The notes under the pieces were generated by a model, which saw only the letters and a list, made by a program, of their open reading frames with translations, was not told where the DNA came from and did no database searches. Positions 48,398-55,533 of a DNA stretch of 64,000 nt are shown piece by piece. Numbering within the stretch: the first letter of the stretch is position 1; the number at the start of each line of letters is the position of its first letter. Source of the stretch: Paenibacillus sp. AN1007 (lineage in GTDB: Bacteria > Bacillota > Bacilli > Paenibacillales > Paenibacillaceae); contig NZ_CP159992.1 of NCBI RefSeq assembly GCF_040702995.1, positions 2,753,501 to 2,817,500 of the forward strand, in the 5' to 3' direction. Made by a program: the position numbers and the translations under genes.

Positions 48398-48420
48398 TCA
48401 GACGTTTCCCGAAAAATCAA

Positions 48421-48949
48421 GGGATATTTCAAAATTTATTTTTCAACTTTATTTTAATCTGGAATGAAGACACCCCTACGATCTATCCAAACGATATATC
48501 TTCTCCTTCCTTAAGCAGCATTTATCCTGCCTCCTTCTAAAAATTAAAAGCTGTACCCCAACGCAGCGCCCCTCATCATATCCATACTATTCCTGCATAA
48601 TTATGCTTTCGAATTTGGTTAAGTACAATCTTGAGATTGTGCACTTTGTGAATTGCTCCGTAATTTCAATTAGCCTTATATGATCGGTGCCCGAGACATT
48701 GTGTATAGATTTAATCGATGCCTTTTTCCATTCGTATTATCTTTTTGGGAAAAGGTTATTTTTTCACTCTCGGTTATCTTCTTGTTCGGTTCAAGCATAA
48801 ATCCCGTGCACTTGTGTGCAGCTGAGCAGAAAGATCCAGATACTCCGTCAGCTGCAATTATAAGCTGCATATCCACTTGTCAATAATGTATATTCATAAG
48901 TTCAATTTGGATATTCATTCATAACAAAACAATTGCACAATGAGTAAAT
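48421..48949. other. Gene-poor intergenic stretch
   Basis: No convincing gene. Contents: a 12-codon minus-strand ORF at 48483-48521 with an AGGAGG-like site; a 7-bp-arm inverted repeat ACAATCT-TG-AGATTGT near 48626; two overlapping 66-68 aa ORFs without ribosome sites; and a minus-strand TTGACA-15-TATAAT promoter-like pair at 48857-48883. Confidence 0.5.
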
Positions 48950-48978
48950 TTGCACAATGAGCAAGTTATTGATATGAT
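48933..48978 (+). promoter_or_regulatory. Promoter with direct repeats before the tetR/MMPL operon
   Basis: TTGCAC-17-TATGAT (48950-48978) is a sigma-A-type promoter. Its -35 lies in the second of two direct repeats TTGCACAATGAG (48933 and 48950, 17 bp apart), a likely site for the TetR protein encoded just downstream. Confidence 0.65.
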
Positions 48979-49055
48979 GATTCCATTCCTTAGAATTCCC
49001 TTTGTTTTTTCAATTAATCCATCAAAAGGAGGTGAACGCATAGGCGGTAAAAACC

Positions 49056-49673
49056 ATGAAACGAACACTGCGGCACCTTAAAAAAGAAGCTACGGAGAAA
49101 GCACTCGCCCGAGTCGCTTTTGACCTTACGATGGAGCATGGACTTGACGGATTCACGGTAGAAGAACTCGTTCAGCAGGTTGGATGCTCGCGCAGAACAT
49201 TTGCTAACTACTTTACATGTAAAGAAGAAGCGGTTGCCCTGGGAGCCATTTCTGTTACAAATACAGCTGAACTTGAACGGCTGCTTACCCAACTTCCGGA
49301 GAATGCTTCGTTACTGGACCTGCTGTACGAGCTGGTAAAAATGCAGCTCACGTCGGAATTGATTGGCAGACTGCATCAGCTCGTTATCTTATCCCGGACC
49401 TATCCCGTGCTTGAACCTCATTATTTAGCTGCCATGCACCGACTGCAGACGCAGGCTCAAGAAACGCTGCTCGACTTGTCGAATGGACAATACGACGAGA
49501 TTTATACGTACCTGCTGATCAGCGCGATCTACGGTACCGTGCTTCCCTTAATTGAAGGAAGACTTCACGTGCTGCTGCCTGGGCAGAATATCGCTTCCCA
49601 TGATCGATCCGATGCAGTTTCCTTTGATCATTTTATGGAAACGGTGTTTGATCATTTGCGAAAAGGGTTTTAG
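49056..49673 (+). CDS. TetR-family regulator of the MMPL transporter
   Basis: A 205-aa TetR protein: HTH FDLTMEHGLDGFTVEELVQQ and VGCSRRTFANYFTCKEEAVA. The C-terminal ligand domain is unassigned. The ATG at 49056 is the first in frame after a TAG; AGGCGG lies 8 nt before it, while the stronger AAGGAGGTG at 49026 is too far. It is 66 nt upstream of the transporter on the same strand. Confidence 0.9.
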   Translation: MKRTLRHLKKEATEKALARVAFDLTMEHGLDGFTVEELVQQVGCSRRTFANYFTCKEEAVALGAISVTNTAELERLLTQLPENASLLDLLYELVKMQLTSELIGRLHQLVILSRTYPVLEPHYLAAMHRLQTQAQETLLDLSNGQYDEIYTYLLISAIYGTVLPLIEGRLHVLLPGQNIASHDRSDAVSFDHFMETVFDHLRKGF

Positions 49674-49739
49674 CCTTTCCACTCATTCTGCATCATCACA
49701 ACTCACATACTTATAATAGAAGGAGTGCAAACTAGAGAA

Positions 49740-52061
49740 ATGTCTACCTTATTATACAAAATAGGAAAAACCGCTTTTCGCAAACCCGGTTATTTTATTA
49801 TTGGCTGGGTTCTCATTCTAGGAATAGTGATCTCTATGATCAGCATGAACGGTATTCACATCAGTTCGGAAATGAAGATTGAGGGCACCGAATCACAGAA
49901 GGTTCTGGATCAGCTCGCAAAAGAACTGCCTGCCGCCTCCGGCGGTCAAGGAAGCGTTGTGTTCAAAGCGCCGGATAACGAGCGGCTGGATACACCTGAA
50001 CGACTAGCTGCCATTATGAAAGGCGTCAGCGAAGTATATGGACTGGACAAGGTCATTAACCCTGCCGACTATGCGGCAGCACAAGCAAGCGGTTCAGGTT
50101 CATCTGCCGAAGCAGCTCAATCCATGAACATGGCGCAGCAGGGAGCGGCTTCTCCGCCTCCATACGGTCCTCTAATTGTAAACAACGTGCCTGTTCCAGG
50201 GGTATTGATTGCATCCGATGGAAGTACCGCCTTGTTTCAGTTCCAGTTCACGATTGAACAGTCTGCCATAACTCAAGATGTGTTCGATTCCGTCATTCAA
50301 TCGGTGATGAAGGTTGAACAAGGAACACAGATCAAAGTACTGCCTGGTGAAACGCTTAAATCGGTATCCATCGGTGTGGGTTCAGCCGAGATTGTCGGAC
50401 TGGTCATTGCTGTAATCGTATTGCTGATTACTCTCGGGTCCGTTGTTGCAGCGGGTCTGCCCCTGGTTACAGCGCTGCTCGGTGTGGCCATCGGAGTTGG
50501 GGGAGCATTCTCGATCTCCAAATTTGTTGACATGCCAAGTGTTACCTCCGTTCTGGCTCTGATGGTGGGTCTGGCTGTCGGCATTGACTATGCGCTCTTT
50601 ATCGTCAATCGCCAGCGCCGGATGATTATCGATCAGCGCCTGAGCGCACAAGAAGCTGCTGCACGTGCAATCGGCACATCAGGGAGCGCCGTGTTCTTTG
50701 CAGGTTTAACCGTTATTATTGCCCTCTGCGGTATGCTTGTCATCGGACTGGCCTTCTTGTCGACGATGGCTTTAGTCGCAGCGGCCACAGTGCTCATTAA
50801 TGTATTTGTAGCACTAACGCTGCTGCCTGCCCTGCTTGGTCTTGTGGGTGAACGAATCTGCTCCAAAAAAGCCCGTGCCAAGGTGGTCAGCTCATCGGAA
50901 TCGACAAGTCATGGTGTGGCTGATCGATGGGTGAAGTTCGTTATCAAAAATCGCTGGGCTGCTGTTATTGCGATTGTTCTCATTCTGGGATTTGCCGCTA
51001 TCCCCATTACCAAGATGGATATGGGCATTCCGGGAGCTTCCTCGGCAAATCTGGATACGGATGCAAGACAGAGTTATGATGCGATCTCGAAAAGTTTTGG
51101 CGAAGGTTTCAACGGACCACTAATCCTTGCAGCCGAACCACGTAATCCTTCTGCAAAAATGACGCCAGAGCTTCTGGGCGGACTCGCCATGGAGCTGCAG
51201 AGCCAGAATAATGTGGCACAAGTTTCACCTTTAGGCATGACAGAGGATCTAGCTATTTTCAGTCTCATACCCAAAACAGGTCCTAACGATAACTTGACGA
51301 AAACACTGGTGAACGATCTTCGTTCGGAAGATTCAAGTATGGCCAAAACGTATGACGTCAAACTCGGGGTTACTGGTCTGACCGCCGTAAATATTGATAT
51401 GTCCGCGAAACTGGCTCAGGTTTTCCCGATTTATGTAGGCATTATCATCCTGCTTTCATTAATTATCCTGCTGCTCGTGTTCCGCTCCATCATCGTTCCT
51501 ATTAAAGCAACCATTGGGTTCCTGCTCAGCATCCTGGCTACATTCGGGATCACGACAGCTGTGTTCCAATGGGGCTGGCTGCATTCCCTCTTCGGTTTCG
51601 ATACAGGCGGCCCCCTGCTTAGCTTCATGCCGATTATCGTCACGGGGATTCTCTACGGTCTTGCCATGGATTATCAGGTCTTTCTGGTGAGCTCCATGCG
51701 TGAATCGTATGTGCATGGTCACCGCGGCACCGAGTCCGTTGTGCATGGCTATAATCAGGTCAGCCGCGTCGTCGTTGCTGCAGCAGTTATCATGGTCTCG
51801 GTATTTGCCGGTTTCATCTTTACCGATGATGTGATGATTAAACAGATTGGGTTCACGCTTGCTGTCGGCATTCTCATTGATGCTTTTGTCATCCGAATGG
51901 CGCTCGTACCTGCAATTATGGCGATGTTTGGCGACAAGGCCTGGACACTTCCAAAATGGCTTGATCGCCTGCTGCCTAATCTGGACGTTGAAGGTGAAAA
52001 GTTGATTGAGACTCTTAATGCTAAAAACGAAGTGAACATCAAGTCTGATATGAAGTCATAA
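49740..52061 (+). CDS. MMPL-family (RND-type) membrane transporter
   Basis: A 773-aa protein with twelve helices in two repeats, each with a large extracellular loop (~35-200 and ~430-560). Motifs ALMVGLAVGIDYALFIVNRQR and GILYGLAMDYQVFLVSSMRE are the MMPL hallmark; the Asp in each carries protons. Family members export lipids or drugs. AAGGAG lies 14 nt before this ATG, a long spacing; a GTG five codons earlier (49725) overlaps the site. It is probably repressed by the TetR gene upstream. Confidence 0.92.
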   Translation: MSTLLYKIGKTAFRKPGYFIIGWVLILGIVISMISMNGIHISSEMKIEGTESQKVLDQLAKELPAASGGQGSVVFKAPDNERLDTPERLAAIMKGVSEVYGLDKVINPADYAAAQASGSGSSAEAAQSMNMAQQGAASPPPYGPLIVNNVPVPGVLIASDGSTALFQFQFTIEQSAITQDVFDSVIQSVMKVEQGTQIKVLPGETLKSVSIGVGSAEIVGLVIAVIVLLITLGSVVAAGLPLVTALLGVAIGVGGAFSISKFVDMPSVTSVLALMVGLAVGIDYALFIVNRQRRMIIDQRLSAQEAAARAIGTSGSAVFFAGLTVIIALCGMLVIGLAFLSTMALVAAATVLINVFVALTLLPALLGLVGERICSKKARAKVVSSSESTSHGVADRWVKFVIKNRWAAVIAIVLILGFAAIPITKMDMGIPGASSANLDTDARQSYDAISKSFGEGFNGPLILAAEPRNPSAKMTPELLGGLAMELQSQNNVAQVSPLGMTEDLAIFSLIPKTGPNDNLTKTLVNDLRSEDSSMAKTYDVKLGVTGLTAVNIDMSAKLAQVFPIYVGIIILLSLIILLLVFRSIIVPIKATIGFLLSILATFGITTAVFQWGWLHSLFGFDTGGPLLSFMPIIVTGILYGLAMDYQVFLVSSMRESYVHGHRGTESVVHGYNQVSRVVVAAAVIMVSVFAGFIFTDDVMIKQIGFTLAVGILIDAFVIRMALVPAIMAMFGDKAWTLPKWLDRLLPNLDVEGEKLIETLNAKNEVNIKSDMKS

Positions 52062-52075
52062 CCTATGCTCAACAA

Positions 52076-52104
52076 AAGACCTCCTCATGAACTGAGGAGG
52101 TCTT
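52076..52104 (+). terminator. Terminator after the MMPL gene
   Basis: A perfect 12-bp stem AAGACCTCCTCA / TGAGGAGGTCTT with a 5-nt loop. Confidence 0.9.
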
Positions 52105-52162
52105 CACATTTTGCAAAAGGTACGACATAGCTTTCCCCTTCTGAATTCGCGCTTTTACATAC

Positions 52163-52174
52163 ATGCTATAGCAT
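52163..52174. promoter_or_regulatory. ATGCTATAGCAT palindrome (copy 1)
   Basis: A perfect 12-bp palindrome 37 bp past the MarR stop. The same core lies within 53505-53522, with variants at 53638 and in a terminator loop at 54455. Confidence 0.35.
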
Positions 52175-52210
52175 CTTTTATGTGTTCTCGAATCACTATC
52201 TCAAATTCAC

Positions 52211-52636
52211 TTAATCCTCTCGCACATTCATATATAGTTTCTCTAAAATTGCTTTTAGCTGTTCCAGTTCCTCAGGCGGTATACCGCGTGTAACATAATT
52301 ATCGGCCTCTTGGACCGTTAACAACAACTTTTGTTTCACTTCTTCTCCTTTGGGAGACAAATATAAATGATGCGAACGTTTATCTTGATCATTCACTATA
52401 CGTCGAACCATTTCTTTACGCTCTAACGAATGAATCATTCGAACGACAGTGGTCTGATCCCGATCAATAGCCTCTGCGAGTTCTTTCTGAGTCGTAGCTT
52501 TATCGATATCCATATACGAAATAATACTCCACTGTTCAGGGGTGACTTCGTATGGTTTCAATTGTTTGATAAAATAATTGGTTAGTTTGAGGTCCGTCCG
52601 GTGAATCAAAAAACCAGTCACATTGTATAAGTCCAT
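52211..52636 (-). CDS. MarR-family regulator
   Basis: A 141-aa winged-helix regulator: LKPYEVTPEQWSIISYMDID, recognition region TQKELAEAIDRDQTTVVRMI, wing RRIVNDQDKRSHHLYLSPKG. GAGGG seven bases before the ATG at 52636 sets the start. No divergent partner is adjacent; the palindromes nearby make DoxX and DUF981 genes candidate targets. No conserved Cys of the OhrR type is evident near the N-terminus. Confidence 0.9.
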   Translation of the reverse strand: MDLYNVTGFLIHRTDLKLTNYFIKQLKPYEVTPEQWSIISYMDIDKATTQKELAEAIDRDQTTVVRMIHSLERKEMVRRIVNDQDKRSHHLYLSPKGEEVKQKLLLTVQEADNYVTRGIPPEELEQLKAILEKLYMNVRED

Positions 52637-52735
52637 TGCTGTACCCTCATTCATCATTTTCTTATACCCAATTATAGGTGATCTGAACGAATGTTACAAA
52701 CGGCACGCTTTAAGAAATGAGGCGGCTAAAAGTGA

Positions 52736-52981
52736 TTATTTTAATCGAGTTCTCAGCTCATGAATCTGCAATTTATATCCCAATCCCCATACGGTATTGA
52801 TCATGGAGGAGGAATCAGGAGAAATCTCATCCAGCTTTTCCCGAATTCGTTTGATGTGCGTGTCTCCTGTGACAGCTTCTTCAACAAGGAAACCTTCCTT
52901 CTCTAAATACAACCTTAGAAGATTACGAATTCGCAGCTCATCTTCAACAATTAAAATTTGTTGTGACTGCAGTAGTTCCAT
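52736..52981 (-). pseudogene. Internally deleted OmpR-type response regulator
   Basis: An intact 81-codon frame that joins the first ~40 residues of a receiver domain (QQILIVEDELRIRNLLRLYL, EEAVTG) directly to the last ~35 residues of an OmpR winged helix (DTHIKRIREKLDE, INTVWGLGYKLQ). About 150 residues, including the phosphoacceptor Asp, are missing, yet both ends and an ideal AGGAG site remain. It cannot be a working response regulator. No kinase gene is adjacent. It is probably the remnant of an in-frame deletion; a retained role as a small DNA-binding or dimerising peptide is possible but unsupported. Confidence 0.85.
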
Positions 52982-53006
52982 CTTGCTTCTCCTCCCTATG
53001 CAGCGC

Positions 53007-53351
53007 TTAGAAGAAATGATACAGGGATACCATCAAGCTGAGAACAAACAAAACGATTGCAGGAATGGCCTTCTGTATTGGATCTTTGGCCAAAACAATC
53101 AATGTGAATGCACCAGCAAACATCGTACCGCCCAGCAGCAGACCTGCCCAAAATGCAAGATCAGGGATCCATATTCCAGCAATCATCCCCATGGCTCCAA
53201 CGATCTCAAACGATCCGGTCAAGACATTAAAAAAAGAGGGCAGGCCAAAACGTTTGAATTCATCGGCCATCTTACCCGAAATAATTTTGCTTCCTGTAAT
53301 CAGGAAAAATAGACCTAATAGAACCTGTAAAACCGTAATAAAAGTAAACAC
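53007..53351 (-). CDS. DoxX-family membrane protein
   Basis: A 114-aa protein with four helices in the DoxX layout (LQVLLGLFFLITGSKIISG; FFNVLTGSFEIVGAMGMIAG). Related proteins form quinone or thiol redox complexes, and small DoxX genes are often MarR-controlled. GTG start with AAGGA 7 nt upstream. A TATATGCTATAGCATATA palindrome lies ~155 bp before it. Confidence 0.85.
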   Translation of the reverse strand: MFTFITVLQVLLGLFFLITGSKIISGKMADEFKRFGLPSFFNVLTGSFEIVGAMGMIAGIWIPDLAFWAGLLLGGTMFAGAFTLIVLAKDPIQKAIPAIVLFVLSLMVSLYHFF

Positions 53352-53504
53352 AGCAATCCTTCCCTTCCTTCTTACATTGGTTTATGCATATAGGTCGCAG
53401 ATCATATACATGCTGTACCATGTATTCGGCCCATGAGTCTGTAATTACACTGGATTTGTTTCATTCTCTGGCCGATCACATATTCACACCGTGTCATCAC
53501 CATC

Positions 53505-53522
53505 TATATGCTATAGCATATA
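53505..53522. promoter_or_regulatory. 18-bp palindrome, candidate MarR operator
   Basis: TATATGCTATAGCATATA is perfect over 18 bp, between the divergent DoxX and DUF981 genes. Confidence 0.5.
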
Positions 53523-53613
53523 TTTTGTTTTAAATTTTACATATTGTCAACCTTCAAATAAAACTCTTTATGCTGCCGCCATATTATATCTTTATATTTC
53601 TAAAAAAAAGGAT

Positions 53614-53649
53614 TTGAAATTTCACAAATTAAGTTATATGCTAATGCAT
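53614..53649 (+). promoter_or_regulatory. Promoter of the DUF981 gene with overlapping operator-like motif
   Basis: TTGAAA-17-TATGCT; the -10 overlaps ATGCTAATGCAT, a variant of the palindrome at 53505. Confidence 0.55.
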
Positions 53650-53680
53650 GTTCATTTTAATATAAGGAGTTCGATATTAC

Positions 53681-54406
53681 ATGATTATTGATTGGTCAGC
53701 GACTTCAATGTATAACACATTGATGTCTGTTGCTGCAGGAGCTGCATTGTTAATGATTCTTAAATTCAGTGCAGATGTGTTTCGATCCAAGGTTACTCAC
53801 TTGGAAGGCTGGGCTGTCGGGTTCGGGATTACGGGTTTCATTTTAATCCTGACGGGTGCGCACATGACATTGACATGGCCTTTATCCAAGGTCGGGTTCC
53901 CTTTCGACGATATTATTTTCGGTGAACCCGTTTTAGCTTTTGGTGCTTTATTATGGGGGGCGACGATCATTCTTTGGAGAAAATCCAATCAATATCACAG
54001 AGCCGGTTTGAACTTAGAAGATTCAACGTTAATATCCGGAAAACTTCGGGCTGAACTGCCCTACCTTCTCCGACCGCTTTCCTATTTTGCTGCTGCTATG
54101 GGTATGGCTCTCATCTCCATCAGCTTCGCAGGTGTTGGTTTTCAATTATTCGCAGCTCCCCCGGAAGAACCCATTTCAGGCTGGTTTGCTGATTATCCGA
54201 TGATCGAAGCATCATTCATGTCTTTATTATTTGCCATGACAGGGGTTGGAGCATGTATTTTCCCCTTTCTTCTGAAAGATAATCCTAATCCGAAGCTCAT
54301 GCGCACTGTGAAGTACTTGTGGCTTATTGCAGGTATTATTTTTGTTGGTTTTGGGGTACTCAACTACTTCACTCATATTGGTTTGATTGTTCACACGATG
54401 AAATAA
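53681..54406 (+). CDS. DUF981-family membrane protein
   Basis: A 241-aa membrane protein with about seven helices (LEGWAVGFGITGFILILTGA; SYFAAAMGMALISISFAGVG; LWLIAGIIFVGFGVLNYFTH). It matches the little-known DUF981 group by its layout; no catalytic motif is evident. AAGGAG lies 11 nt before the ATG, and a strong terminator follows, so it is monocistronic. Possibly co-regulated with the divergent DoxX gene by MarR. Confidence 0.75.
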   Translation: MIIDWSATSMYNTLMSVAAGAALLMILKFSADVFRSKVTHLEGWAVGFGITGFILILTGAHMTLTWPLSKVGFPFDDIIFGEPVLAFGALLWGATIILWRKSNQYHRAGLNLEDSTLISGKLRAELPYLLRPLSYFAAAMGMALISISFAGVGFQLFAAPPEEPISGWFADYPMIEASFMSLLFAMTGVGACIFPFLLKDNPNPKLMRTVKYLWLIAGIIFVGFGVLNYFTHIGLIVHTMK

Positions 54407-54438
54407 TGCATACCCTGTGATCGTTCAGAGAAAATGTG

Positions 54439-54486
54439 AACCCCTTTCAAGTACATGCTATAACATGTACTTGAAAGGGGTTTTTA
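54439..54486 (+). terminator. Terminator after the DUF981 gene
   Basis: A perfect 19-bp stem from AACCCCTTTCAAGTACATG with loop CTATAA, then TTTTAA. The loop region repeats the ATGCTATA(A/G)CAT motif. Confidence 0.92.
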
Positions 54487-54515
54487 ATGATCTATTCCCT
54501 TTTTGTGTGTTAGAT

Positions 54516-55274
54516 TCAGGCTGTAATATCCTTAACATCCTGTTTAAGACTCTCGAATCGAGCTGGGCTGCAGGCGCTCACGAAAGCAGCAAACAGCTGC
54601 TGACTGTACCCATCCACTGCATAACTGTACTCCGGATGCCACTGAACAGCGAGTACAAATGAACTGCCCTGCATAACGACGGATTCAACCAATCCATCCT
54701 CCGCAATTGCTGCAGCTGTTAATTGATCAGATAACGTTTTGATGCCCTGATGGTGATAACTGTTCACCTGAATCTGCTCGGTCTGAAGGATATGATGAAG
54801 TATCGTATTCTTTTCAATATGTACTGAATGTACAAGATGGCTATAGGGTGGCCTTTGTTGATGATTAACCTGCGGATCCGTATTAAGCGCTGTAGGAATG
54901 TCCTGATATAAAGTTCCACCTAATAACGCGTTAAACAGCTCAGACCCGCGGCATATGCCGAAGGCGGGTTTATCCAGTGTAATCACTTTTTTAAATAGAA
55001 AAGCCTCCATCATATCCCGCTCCGTACACAACTCGCCACAAACACTCAGCATCTGCTCCTTGTACAGTTCCGGGTTAACATCATGTCCGCCGGTAAACAG
55101 AAATCCGTCAAAGGTGTTCGCCAGCGTTGTGATGATATCCTCGTCCGTCGTTAACGGCAGCATGACCGGTATCCCACCTGAATCTTCAATAGCTTTCATA
55201 TAGTCAGGGAGCATCCAATAACTACTTTTGTCCGTATCATATAAAGGCAGTACGCCAATCATCGGTTTGTTCAT
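54516..55274 (-). CDS. Class-I glutamine amidotransferase-like hydrolase (peptidase C26, PuuD-like)
   Basis: A 252-aa hydrolase with nucleophile Cys in FGICRGSELFNALLGG and His-Glu of the triad in AVQWHPEYS; FTGGHDVNPELY forms the oxyanion loop. Relatives remove gamma-glutamyl groups, for example from gamma-glutamyl-GABA in putrescine breakdown. GGAGG lies 9 nt before the ATG. Single gene; a tie to the polyamine operon 7 kb away is only a guess. Confidence 0.9.
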   Translation of the reverse strand: MNKPMIGVLPLYDTDKSSYWMLPDYMKAIEDSGGIPVMLPLTTDEDIITTLANTFDGFLFTGGHDVNPELYKEQMLSVCGELCTERDMMEAFLFKKVITLDKPAFGICRGSELFNALLGGTLYQDIPTALNTDPQVNHQQRPPYSHLVHSVHIEKNTILHHILQTEQIQVNSYHHQGIKTLSDQLTAAAIAEDGLVESVVMQGSSFVLAVQWHPEYSYAVDGYSQQLFAAFVSACSPARFESLKQDVKDITA

Positions 55275-55533
55275 CCCAAGCCGCCTCCTGTTTCACATTG
55301 GTTTTAACGCTTATGCATCCTTTATATTATCCCTGAATTTATATTCAAGTTTGCTTTATTTTACCAGACTTCCAGTTGTACTACATGCACAAAATCTTGC
55401 ATTCTTCTACCTATTACATCGTTTGTTTAACACGAAAACTCATTGAACAACTCCAAAAAAAACATACATACGCCCAATCAAATGTTGAGCATATGCATGC
55501 ACGGTATTCCGGTTCCCATTCAGTAGAGTTGAT

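Noticed and set aside
48676..48886. Overlapping 66- and 68-codon frames on opposite strands
   Set aside because: Neither has a ribosome-binding site. The plus-strand one looks secreted but that is weak evidence on its own.
45487..55274. A polyamine gene cluster joining the carboxynorspermidine operon and the PuuD-like hydrolase
   Set aside because: They are about 7 kb apart with unrelated genes between and no shared site that I can see.
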